Shown piece by piece: positions 36,465 through 43,959 of a stretch of 64,000 bases of DNA. The notes under the pieces were generated by a model. That model did not search any database. It worked only from the letters and a program-made list of their open reading frames with translations, and was not told the origin of the DNA. How positions within the stretch are numbered: position 1 is the first letter of the stretch; each line of letters starts with the position of its first letter. The position numbers were made by a program, and so were the translations under genes. The stretch is from DASQYE01 sp036389675 (lineage in GTDB: Bacteria > Acidobacteriota > Blastocatellia > Pyrinomonadales > Pyrinomonadaceae), in the NCBI GenBank assembly GCA_036389675.1, contig DASVWI010000030.1, forward strand, positions 124,001 to 188,000, in the 5' to 3' direction.

Positions 36465-38453
36465 ATGCCATCCGTCAACTCATCCCGTGTGAGACCCAAT
36501 CGCGCGTCGAAGCATGGACGAAATCCGAAGAGCCCGCTGCGCCTGCCCGCACAAGGACGCACGCGCCTGAGAATTCTCATTATACAACTCTGTCTCCTCT
36601 CAACCGCCGCCCTCTACTGGCTCGCGCAACCTCCCCAACCCGTTCAGGCTTTCTCCAACACCATCGTCATCAGCCAAGTCTACGGTGGCGGCGGGAATGC
36701 TGGGCCTCCTTCAGCCTTATATAAGAACGATTTTATTGAGCTTTACAACCGTGGCACTACAACTGTTAGTTTAACGGGATGGTCTGTTCAGTATGCTGCT
36801 GCTGGCGGCAGTTCTTGGACTAAGACTGATCTCTCCGGTTCAATTGCTCCCGGAAAATATTATTTAATACAGGAGGATGCAGGAAGCTGCACCACTGGGC
36901 TTTGCGCCACTCCTTTACCCTCACCCGACATCACAACTGGTACTCTTGTTATGGCGACTGGCGCAGGTAAGGTGGCACTTGTCAATAATACAACTCTTTT
37001 ATCTGGTGCTTGTCCTTCGAGCGCAACTATCGTTGACTTTGTTGGTTACGGTAGTGCTGCTACGTGTGCGGAACCAATTGCGACACCATCCCCAACGGGA
37101 ACTCTCGCCAATGATAAGGCCGCGATTAGAAAAGGACACAGCGGAAACGCTTATCAGGAGACGGATAACAATAGTAGTGATTTTGTCGTTGCAACCCCGA
37201 TGCCACGTAACAACGCTTCTACCGGGACGAACCCCGGCTCTGTGTTGATCAGCGAGGTTCGCTTGCGTGGGCCAAACGGCCAAAACGATGAATTCATCGA
37301 ACTGTACAATAATACTGATAGCCCTATAACCATCAGCGATAGCAGCCCTACCTGTGCCGCACAGATTCTTACGAATCCTCTCGACCCTAATCCCACGGCT
37401 GTCTGCGGGTGGGCTATCGTTGATCTTCAGGGTGGAACGGCAGGGCCTTTCCCGAGAGTCGTGATACCGTCCACCCCGCCAACGACAATTCCAGCGCGTG
37501 GTCATTATCTGGTAGCTAATAATTCCAGCCCTGGCTATAGCCTCGGCACTTACGCGACACCTGACTTGACCTATACGACTCCCGGTTATAGCGCCAGCAA
37601 CGCCGACTACACCGGCCTTGCCCTGTTCAGTACAGCAGATCGTGCCCAATTCAATACAACAAACCGCCTCGACGCCGTTGGGTTCTACGGAGTGAACTCG
37701 CTGTATAGAGAGGGCAACGGCTTATCTTCATTGACTGGCACAACGGTGGACGGCGAGTACAGCTTTGTGAGGAAGGTGGATATTTCGACAGCCCAGCCGC
37801 AGGACACGGGCGATAATGCGGCGGATTTCGTCTTCGTTGCCACAACCGGCGCAACCTTCAACGCCACAACATTACCTTTGCAGGGATTGCTCGGCGCACC
37901 GGGGCCGGAGAATTTGAACAGTCCCATTAAGCGAAACATAACAGCCAGTGGCGTGGGCTTCGCGCCCGGCCTTGTTGATCCAAACTGCGGAAGCACCGTA
38001 GCACCCAATCAAACGAAGGCCACTACAAGCTTCGGCGACACACTCAAGATTCGACGCAAGTACACCAACAACACGGGCGGCACGGTCAATCGTCTGCGCT
38101 TCCGCGTCGTTGATATCACCACGCTTAACAGTCCCAACCTCTATAGCGGCGCGGCGCAGGCGGACGTGCGTGCCGTGACTTCGACCTTGGAGACTGTGAC
38201 GCTGGTTTGTTCCGGCAACGGCACGCAGGATGTGCAGGGGCTGACGCTGGAGTATGCGGATGGAACGAATAAGCCGGATCAGTCCGTCAATTTTGGAGGG
38301 CACAACTCAAGCGTGGCGGCGGGCAGTTTGTCAGGAGGCGTCATTACTCTGACCACGCCGCTGGCGAACGGGGATTCCATCTACGTGAACTTCTGGATAA
38401 AGATCGTGTCGGGAGGGAAGTTCAGGTTCGCGTGGATACTGGAAGCCAACTGA
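36465..38453 (+). CDS. Exported lamin-tail-domain (LTD) protein
   Basis: 662 residues, starting at ATG 36465 with GGAGGAGG at 36450-36457. A basic N-tail and hydrophobic segment (about 35-55, LRILIIQLCLLSTAALYWLAQ) direct it out of the cell. Two LTD-like beta domains follow: TIVISQVYGGGGNAG...NDFIELYNRGTTTVSLTGWSVQY (about 66-107) and VLISEVRLRGPNGQNDEFIELYNNTDSPITI (about 260-290). The C-terminal third is another beta-rich region (GDTLKIRRKYTNNTGG...). No catalytic motif is seen. DNA of the first LTD domain is more AT-rich than the neighbours. Probably a surface adhesion or structural protein. Confidence 0.8.
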   Translation: MPSVNSSRVRPNRASKHGRNPKSPLRLPAQGRTRLRILIIQLCLLSTAALYWLAQPPQPVQAFSNTIVISQVYGGGGNAGPPSALYKNDFIELYNRGTTTVSLTGWSVQYAAAGGSSWTKTDLSGSIAPGKYYLIQEDAGSCTTGLCATPLPSPDITTGTLVMATGAGKVALVNNTTLLSGACPSSATIVDFVGYGSAATCAEPIATPSPTGTLANDKAAIRKGHSGNAYQETDNNSSDFVVATPMPRNNASTGTNPGSVLISEVRLRGPNGQNDEFIELYNNTDSPITISDSSPTCAAQILTNPLDPNPTAVCGWAIVDLQGGTAGPFPRVVIPSTPPTTIPARGHYLVANNSSPGYSLGTYATPDLTYTTPGYSASNADYTGLALFSTADRAQFNTTNRLDAVGFYGVNSLYREGNGLSSLTGTTVDGEYSFVRKVDISTAQPQDTGDNAADFVFVATTGATFNATTLPLQGLLGAPGPENLNSPIKRNITASGVGFAPGLVDPNCGSTVAPNQTKATTSFGDTLKIRRKYTNNTGGTVNRLRFRVVDITTLNSPNLYSGAAQADVRAVTSTLETVTLVCSGNGTQDVQGLTLEYADGTNKPDQSVNFGGHNSSVAAGSLSGGVITLTTPLANGDSIYVNFWIKIVSGGKFRFAWILEAN

Positions 38454-38457
38454 TAAA

Positions 38458-38478
38458 CTCACAGCCACAGGCTGTGAG
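38458..38478 (+). terminator. Hairpin between LTD and STN genes
   Basis: A perfect 9-bp stem CTCACAGCC / GGCTGTGAG with a three-base loop begins six bases after the LTD stop codon. There is no T run, so it may be an mRNA-end stabiliser or weak terminator. Confidence 0.45.
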
Positions 38479-38507
38479 TCTGGAACTCTTTCGGAATAAA
38501 ACAGGGA

Positions 38508-39314
38508 ATGGCTCGGGGAAACTATCGTTGGTTGCGCGTCTTGGGTTTTATTGCCGTTGCGTTGAGCGCCGTGACCATTTACGGGGGCGCTCAACAGCAG
38601 GGCGGCACGGCGACGCGAAAGCCTCAGCAGGCGCGTTCCGCTTTGCGTGTGCGCGTCACTTCACAGTTGCCCGTCATTCTATCCCTGCGCGCGGTTGATG
38701 CCCCGATGACGGAAATCGCCGCCGAGCTTGGACGCCAGCTTAATGTTCCGGTGGCTCTCAGCCCTTTGATGCAGAAGCAGCGCGTCACTCTTGAATTCAA
38801 CCGATACCCGCTCGAAGCGGCGCTCAATATGCTTGCACCGCAAGCCTATGTTGATTACGTAGTGGGAGGGCAGCATCAGTCCCCACCCAAATGTACCGGC
38901 ATACACATGCTGGCATATAATGAAGCGCCGCCCCCTTTACATGCGGGAGGCAAGGGAAGCTCCGTCGCCCTCATCGTCGCGGGCGATACGGACGAGATAG
39001 CAGACGAAAGCGAGGCCAAAGCTCAAAAGGGAGAGCCCCCGCTTGTCGTCACTTACGAAAAAAAGCAGTTGACGGTACGGGCACAGAAGCAACCGCTGCT
39101 CGTCGTCCTCTACGAGATTGCGATCAGGGTTGGAGTGCCGTTAGTGGTAGAGGATTATTCACGCGAGGTGGTCGATACTAGTTTCTATAACTATCCCCTC
39201 GATCAAGCGATACGGAGTTTGTCGCCCGCCGCCAGACTCTATTTTCGCACCGACTCGCAAACGCTGGAAATGACGCCGCTGCGCATCGTATTAGCCGCCC
39301 CGGACAAGAACTAA
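38508..39314 (+). CDS. Exported protein with two STN-like domains
   Basis: 268 residues. An N-terminal signal-like helix (about 8-27, LRVLGFIAVALSAVTIYGGA) is followed by two STN/secretin-N-like segments: LSLRAVDAPMTEIAAELGRQLNVPVALSPLMQKQRVTLEFNRYPLEAALNMLA (about 60-112) and a second, weaker one (KQPLLVVLYEIAIRVGVPLVVEDYSREVVDTSFYNYPLDQAIRSLSP, about 198-244). STN domains are periplasmic interaction modules of secretins and TonB systems, but no pore domain follows here. Its stop lies 36 bases before the precursor-like peptide, so the two may share a transcript. Confidence 0.72.
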   Translation: MARGNYRWLRVLGFIAVALSAVTIYGGAQQQGGTATRKPQQARSALRVRVTSQLPVILSLRAVDAPMTEIAAELGRQLNVPVALSPLMQKQRVTLEFNRYPLEAALNMLAPQAYVDYVVGGQHQSPPKCTGIHMLAYNEAPPPLHAGGKGSSVALIVAGDTDEIADESEAKAQKGEPPLVVTYEKKQLTVRAQKQPLLVVLYEIAIRVGVPLVVEDYSREVVDTSFYNYPLDQAIRSLSPAARLYFRTDSQTLEMTPLRIVLAAPDKN

Positions 39315-39334
39315 CGAATCGAGGCGCTATCTTT

Positions 39335-39340
39335 AAGGAG
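39335..39340 (+). promoter_or_regulatory. Ribosome-binding site of the precursor-like peptide
   Basis: AAGGAG lies 9 bases before TTG 39350. An in-frame TAA at 39341-39343 excludes a longer reading, so this site fixes the start. Confidence 0.65.
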
Positions 39341-39349
39341 TAACATTCT

Positions 39350-39529
39350 TTGAGCATCCAAGACGAACTACACATACCCGAACAAAATGAGCGCGACGAA
39401 GAACAGCCGCAAGCACAGAGCTTGGAGAAGAAGAAGCCGTTCGTTGAGCCTGAAATATCCGCTGCCATTAATGTCTTCGATGCCACAACCTTCTTCCTTC
39501 AAGGCTCTCAGGTGGGTGAGGATGCGTAG
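39350..39529 (+). CDS. Candidate RiPP precursor peptide (59 aa)
   Basis: A 59-residue ORF from TTG. The N-terminal half is acidic and Gln-rich. Then KKKPFVEPEI (27-36) occurs, in which Phe31-x-x-Pro34 matches the YxxP-like leader motif recognised by PqqD-type proteins in lasso systems. The last part (about 41-59, INVFDATTFFLQGSQVGEDA region) would be the core: no Cys, two Thr, Ser53, two Asp and one Glu. Lasso leaders usually read K..Y..P......T, which this resembles. It is followed by a kinase, radical SAM, PqqD and, converging, a B2 protease. Identification rests on motif and neighbourhood; a cleavage site is not certain. Confidence 0.6.
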   Translation: MSIQDELHIPEQNERDEEQPQAQSLEKKKPFVEPEISAAINVFDATTFFLQGSQVGEDA

Positions 39530-39608
39530 TCATGCGCCTCACGCTACATTGCTGATTCACCTGCTTGGGGAAGTTATTCGGCCTGCCGGACGGCCTCTAT
39601 CTTAGATT

Positions 39609-40598
39609 GTGCTGACGAAATGTTATACCCTCGCGGAGCGCCTACTGTGTTTCCAGCTTCAGGATGATAAGGCTGTTCCAACAGTTCTCAGCTTTATCGA
39701 CTACTTTTATTTCACTCCGACCTCACAGGCTCTCGCCGAACAAGCCGATTACACGTTAAGAATAAGAAGCAGGGCGGCGATGCCTCCTATCCCGGCAGGC
39801 TTGCCTCAATACGCGGTGACACGCGGGCATTGCAGCATGGATGGTGAAGATTGTTATTTGGAGATTGATGATTCCAGCATACACCTCGGCCCGGCTGCGT
39901 CCCGCCTCGTTGATGTAGGGTTGGGCCAGACCAGACTGGCGCGGCATCCCATCGCCATCAACAATGTCATGTCTTACGCCGTACAGGGCATGCTGCGTAG
40001 GTGCAACCTGTTTACAGTTCATGCCGCCGCCGCTGTCGAGCCGGAGACGGGCACAGGCGCTTTGATTATCGGAGATTCCAATAGCGGTAAGTCAACTTTG
40101 ACCGTCCGCCTGGCCGCCAGCGGCTGGCGTTACCTGACCGATGATACGCTCCTTCTTTATGAGACCTCAACGGGCATAGAGGCTTCGGGTTATCGTCGCT
40201 TCTTCGCCATCTCGGAGACCACTTTGCGCCACCTGCCGGAGTTGGCGGTGGGGAAAGGGCCACCGGTCATGAACGACCCGCAAAAGCGATATCTGGAACA
40301 CAGCCTCGTATTCCCGAAAGGGTTTGTGCAGAACTGTCTGCCGCGCGCCATCTTCTTTGCCTCCATCGTTGACGAAGAACGGAGTCGGGTTCGCGAAGTC
40401 TCGCAGGGCGATGCCATGATGCGTCTGATCAGTATGAGTCCTTGGGCCAGCCTTGACACGGCTGTCGCACGCACTTACCTGCGCGTGCTGGGACGATTGG
40501 TCAGACAGAGCAGGAGCTATGATCTGTTGGGCGGACGCGATATACTGCACGAGCCTGAGCGAGCGCACACGCTGCTGGCGCAGTGCATGAAGGCATAG
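39609..40598 (+). CDS. HprK-like Ser kinase of the RiPP type
   Basis: 329 residues from GTG 39609 (a stop codon at 39603 sets the limit). The C-terminal domain has the P-loop IIGDSNSGKSTLTVRLAASG (about 154-173) and YLTDDTLLL (about 178-186), matching HPr kinase-like proteins. There is no HPr or PTS gene nearby. In lasso clusters such kinases phosphorylate a serine of the precursor (paeninodin type). The N-terminal half resembles no family I can name. It begins 79 bases after the candidate precursor and its stop lies 5 bases before the radical SAM start, so they are probably one operon. Confidence 0.82.
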   Translation: MLTKCYTLAERLLCFQLQDDKAVPTVLSFIDYFYFTPTSQALAEQADYTLRIRSRAAMPPIPAGLPQYAVTRGHCSMDGEDCYLEIDDSSIHLGPAASRLVDVGLGQTRLARHPIAINNVMSYAVQGMLRRCNLFTVHAAAAVEPETGTGALIIGDSNSGKSTLTVRLAASGWRYLTDDTLLLYETSTGIEASGYRRFFAISETTLRHLPELAVGKGPPVMNDPQKRYLEHSLVFPKGFVQNCLPRAIFFASIVDEERSRVREVSQGDAMMRLISMSPWASLDTAVARTYLRVLGRLVRQSRSYDLLGGRDILHEPERAHTLLAQCMKA

Positions 40599-40603
40599 AG
40601 CTG

Positions 40604-41671
40604 ATGATTATTCCGCGTCCCGTTTATCTGAAGGAGAACGACCCGCCGCACATCGTCCTTGAGTTGACCAATACCTGCAACCTTCATTGCAGCTACTGCT
40701 CACGCGACGACGATGCGCTCCACCATGCGCCCGCACACTTCTTTCCGTTAGACCTACTGCGCCGCGTTATACGCGACGCCCGCGCGACCTTCGGCATCGA
40801 ATCGGTCTCCTTCACGGGCGGCGAAGTCACAATTCACCCGCAGTTTGACGAGATCATAGCGGCGGTCGCGGCTGAGGGCTTGAAAGTCGGTTTCGTCACC
40901 AACGGCTGGCATTTTGATCGAGTGTGCGGGGCGCTCGTCAAGCATCTGGATGCAGTAAGACTCGTCGCTTTCAGCCTCGACGGCGCGACACGCGAAGCGC
41001 ATGACCGCTGGCGCGGCGAGGGCTCGTTCGTAAGGCTGATGCGCGCCGTCACGCGCTCCTATGTTCAAGGCATTCCTTTCGGCATCAAGGTCGGCATACG
41101 CCGCGATACAATCGGACAGTTTGAACAGATAGCATTGCTGGCCGCGCGCCTCGGCGCACAGAGCCTGCATTTCTGGCATCTTATGCCGACTTCCTCCGAG
41201 TCTGAGAGCCAGTCCGCTTTGACTACGGACGAGCGCGCGATGGCCGAAATGGAGATAGGATTGCTCGCGCGTATCTTCAGGATGGAGATAGGCATCTCCG
41301 TCGGCTATCACAACACAGATGCCGCTCCACCGTGTTCGCCTCTGCGTGGCACAAGCTGCAATGTCGATTATCTCGGGCACATGACGCTGTGCTGTAACCT
41401 TTCAGGATTCAGAGGCTCTGCGGGGACAGAGGATGTGGTCGCTGACCTGACGCGAGAGGATTTTCAGACAGCTTACGCGCGGCTTCGTCGCGTGGCCGAG
41501 GCGCAGGTTGAGCGACGCAGGGTTGCACTTTCTGCCTTCGCCGCAAAGGGCCAAGAGCCAGACCTCAACACAGGCTCACCCTGCCTCTTCTGCCTGCATA
41601 GCTTTAAGAAGATTCCATGGCAAATGAATGAAGGCGCACCCGCCTCGCGAGCCTTGCGCGTCCTGTCCTAG
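40604..41671 (+). CDS. Radical SAM enzyme with C-terminal cysteine cluster (SPASM/twitch-like)
   Basis: 355 residues from ATG 40604 (a GTG at 40583 overlaps the previous gene). Cys25-x3-Cys29-x2-Cys32 (TNTCNLHCSYC) binds the SAM cluster and FTGGEVTIHP is the GGE motif. The C-terminus has CSPLRGTSCNVDYLGHMTLCC (from about residue 242) and PCLFCLHSF near 330, enough cysteines for an auxiliary Fe-S cluster. Peptide-modifying enzymes of the PqqE/SPASM type have this layout, and a PqqD protein is encoded 39 bases downstream. The expected job is C-C, C-S or epimerisation chemistry on a peptide; the chemistry cannot be told. Confidence 0.85.
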   Translation: MIIPRPVYLKENDPPHIVLELTNTCNLHCSYCSRDDDALHHAPAHFFPLDLLRRVIRDARATFGIESVSFTGGEVTIHPQFDEIIAAVAAEGLKVGFVTNGWHFDRVCGALVKHLDAVRLVAFSLDGATREAHDRWRGEGSFVRLMRAVTRSYVQGIPFGIKVGIRRDTIGQFEQIALLAARLGAQSLHFWHLMPTSSESESQSALTTDERAMAEMEIGLLARIFRMEIGISVGYHNTDAAPPCSPLRGTSCNVDYLGHMTLCCNLSGFRGSAGTEDVVADLTREDFQTAYARLRRVAEAQVERRRVALSAFAAKGQEPDLNTGSPCLFCLHSFKKIPWQMNEGAPASRALRVLS

Positions 41672-41710
41672 AGCGCGGGCGGTGGCGAGCTTGTATGATG
41701 TGCGCTGAAA

Positions 41711-41995
41711 ATGGTTGAGCTAATGAATGAGACTTTACCCGCTCCGCACGAACACGTCGTCGCCACTGAATTTGAAGGGGGCGAGGGCGTGCTCGTCGAC
41801 CTCAACACGAAGCGCTACTACAAGCTTAACGAGACGGCGATGCTCGTCTGGCGCGGGCTGGAAAAGGGAGACTCTTTTGAGCGGATGCTGGATGAGATGA
41901 CCTGTATCTACGATGTCAGCAGAGAGCACGCGGCGAGGAGTATTGAGAAAATCCTGCTCGAGCTGGAAACCAGCCAACTTGTCCGCCGGGGCTGA
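41711..41995 (+). CDS. PqqD-family peptide-recognition protein
   Basis: 94 residues, the normal PqqD size. VLVDLNTKRYYKLNETAMLVWRGLEKGDSF (about 27-56) and SREHAARSIEKILLELETSQLVRRG are the winged-helix RRE pattern that holds leader peptides. It would present the precursor to the radical SAM enzyme upstream or to the B2 protease that converges on it 25 bases away. In lasso systems this protein is B1. Confidence 0.88.
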   Translation: MVELMNETLPAPHEHVVATEFEGGEGVLVDLNTKRYYKLNETAMLVWRGLEKGDSFERMLDEMTCIYDVSREHAARSIEKILLELETSQLVRRG

Positions 41996-42020
41996 GCTGC
42001 AACCCTCAGGCTTCAACAAA

Positions 42021-42503
42021 TCAGGCTCGATCAGGAAAAGCATAGGTGATCGTATAGCCAGGGGGCTCAGTCTCAAGTAGCGGCTGATTCCCAACCTCAA
42101 GCCAAGCGTGTCCCGCCAGCAGCTGCTCGTCCGTGCGCTTTACGCCGAAGACTATGCGCGTCCGAATCCCACGTAGAGCCAGAAAGCGTTGAAGCACGAT
42201 AGCGCGCTTCCAGCAGACGGGCTTGAAGACGAACAGGTTGACGGCGAGCAGGGAATCAATCGAGCGAGCCAATGCGGCTTCCGATTCTTCAAGACCGAGA
42301 GAAGGCTCACGGCGCAGGCGTGGTGATGTGAGCTTGAGCAGATGCGGAAGCGTCAGGGTTCTTGCCCCGAAGGAAACCAACACTACCCACACGCCCATAC
42401 GCGCCAGCATGATCGCCTCCGACGGGTTGCGAAGCATCAGACGGCCAGCACGCAGCACGACCTGCGAGAGGCGAACCGAAATCTGTCTGGCCCTATCCAA
42501 CAT
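42021..42503 (-). CDS. Lasso-type B2 transglutaminase-like leader peptidase
   Basis: 160 residues of the Transglut_core3 family. Catalytic Cys97 is in PVCWKRAIVLQRFLALRG and His132 with Glu136 in GHAWLEVG, the Cys-His-acid set used by B2 proteases to cut lasso leaders. The basic/hydrophobic N-terminus (about 1-60) could associate with the membrane. It is on the minus strand, converging with PqqD, so it is separately transcribed from the kinase, radical SAM and PqqD run. Confidence 0.87.
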   Translation of the reverse strand: MLDRARQISVRLSQVVLRAGRLMLRNPSEAIMLARMGVWVVLVSFGARTLTLPHLLKLTSPRLRREPSLGLEESEAALARSIDSLLAVNLFVFKPVCWKRAIVLQRFLALRGIRTRIVFGVKRTDEQLLAGHAWLEVGNQPLLETEPPGYTITYAFPDRA

Positions 42504-42690
42504 AAAACGTCATACACGCTTATCTGCCCGTGCCCTTGAGAGGCGCTTATCTTACATCATCAGGATGATAACAGGGCTGGCGTCCGATAACGCCCGTGAA
42601 GCGTTCGGGCGAGCAGCAATCGGAAGTTGATTCAGAATCCTCAAAGGTCGCTGGTAAGTTCCGCCAGCGTTTCCACCCTTCGATGATGTC

Positions 42691-43728
42691 TCAACCGAAA
42701 AATACTTCGGCGACGCGATAGATCTCTTCGTCCAGCCTTTTGATGTCGCGGACTGCTTCGGAGAGAGGAACGGCTATGATCTTGTTGGCGTGTAGTGCGG
42801 TCATATGTCCCCACTGGCGGGCCTGAACCAGCTCGTAAGCCTTGACCCCGAAGCGCGTGGCAAGGACTCGATCAAAGGGTGAGGGCGAGCCACCGCGCTG
42901 TATGTAGCCGAGCTTGGTGACGCGTGTTTCGATGCCCGTACACCTCTCTATCTCGTGCGCGAGGATAGTCCCTATGCCGCCCAGCCGGTCGTGACGGTAA
43001 ATCTGCTGACTCGTTTCGGTGTTCAGAAAATCCTCGTCCCTGTGCGGGTGAGCGTCTTCGGCGACGACGACGATGGAGAAGGCACGGCCCTGATTGCGCC
43101 TGTGCTGTAGCCGGTCGCAGACGAGCGAAAGCCTGAAAGGTTGTTCGGGGACGAGCACCACGTCTGCGCCCCCTGCGATTCCACCGTAGGCCGCGATCCA
43201 GCCCGTGTGCCGACCCATCACTTCGACGACCATCACACGATGGTGTGATTCGGCGGTCGAGTGCAGCCGGTCGACGGCATCAGTCACCACGCCGACCGCC
43301 GTGTCGAACCCGAAAGTAAAATCCGTGCCGAGAATATCGTTGTCAATGGTTTTGGGAATGCCGACGACCGGATAGCTGTGCTCGCGATAGAGGTCGAGCG
43401 CGGCGGAGAGAGTCCCTTCGCCGCCGACGACGATCAGCGCGGTCAATCCGTACTTGTGCGAGTTATGCAGAATCTGGCCGAAGGTATCCTGATCCTTTAG
43501 TGGATTGAAGCGAGATGTGCCGAGGATAGTCCCGCCGCGTGGAAGTATGCCGGTCACAGAGTCGCGCGTCAGCGGCTCGACATCGGCCTCGACCAGTCCG
43601 CGCCAGCCATTCTTGATGCCCAGAACTTCCACCCCGTCTGCCGTCGCACGCCGCACCACGGCGCGAATCACAGCGTTCAGACCCGGGCAATCCCCGCCCG
43701 CCGTTAATATCCCTATGCGCTCGCTCAT
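42691..43728 (-). CDS. pfkA: 6-phosphofructokinase
   Basis: 345 residues. Phosphorylates fructose 6-phosphate in glycolysis. GILTAGGDCPGLNAVIRAVV (about 5-24) forms the nucleotide loop, GGEGTLSAALD follows near 102, and PKTIDNDILGTDFTFGFDTAV (about 124-144) carries the catalytic Asp. EVMGRHTGWIA and GYIQRGGSPSPFDR complete the family set. Gly-Glu-Gly-Thr in place of Gly-Asp-Gly-Ser is seen in actinobacterial-type ATP enzymes; PPi enzymes usually have GGDDT, so ATP is the likelier donor. A hairpin with a T run lies in its leader. Confidence 0.94.
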   Translation of the reverse strand: MSERIGILTAGGDCPGLNAVIRAVVRRATADGVEVLGIKNGWRGLVEADVEPLTRDSVTGILPRGGTILGTSRFNPLKDQDTFGQILHNSHKYGLTALIVVGGEGTLSAALDLYREHSYPVVGIPKTIDNDILGTDFTFGFDTAVGVVTDAVDRLHSTAESHHRVMVVEVMGRHTGWIAAYGGIAGGADVVLVPEQPFRLSLVCDRLQHRRNQGRAFSIVVVAEDAHPHRDEDFLNTETSQQIYRHDRLGGIGTILAHEIERCTGIETRVTKLGYIQRGGSPSPFDRVLATRFGVKAYELVQARQWGHMTALHANKIIAVPLSEAVRDIKRLDEEIYRVAEVFFG

Positions 43729-43756
43729 ACTGACAGTAGTAAACCTCTGACCGCCT

Positions 43757-43815
43757 GAAAAATGAAAAGGCCCGGAGGATACAACGCCCCAGGGGAATTG
43801 TCCTTCCCGGCCCTT
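43757..43815 (-). terminator. Attenuator-like hairpin in the pfkA leader
   Basis: On the minus strand, AAGGGCCGGGAAGGACAA (from 43815 down) pairs imperfectly with TTGTATCCTCCGGGCCTT (to about 43767), topped by CCCC-T-GGGG, and is followed by TTTTCATTTTT. It ends about 30 bases before the pfkA ATG with no gene just upstream on that strand, so it would control pfkA transcription and does not serve an upstream gene. Confidence 0.4.
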
Positions 43816-43959
43816 GGAAATTTAGCCCTGCGAAGAAACCGGCTGATTGCGTTTGCTTGAATGCACATCCTATAATCGCGCGGCCAGCGGCGGCCTGTCA
43901 AATGAGATGGCAAAAGCGGCGCGGACGCAAAGGTAGCGTGCGCGTCGCTACGAAACTTT

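Noticed and set aside
39387..39605. 72-codon plus-strand ORF overlapping the precursor region
   Set aside because: Different frame, Arg/Ser/Pro-rich without motifs, and no ribosome-binding site, while the TTG ORF in the other frame has a strong one.
33828..42503. Asparagine-synthetase-like lasso cyclase
   Set aside because: No translated frame in the window shows a glutaminase or asparagine-synthetase domain near the peptide genes, so it is treated as absent here.
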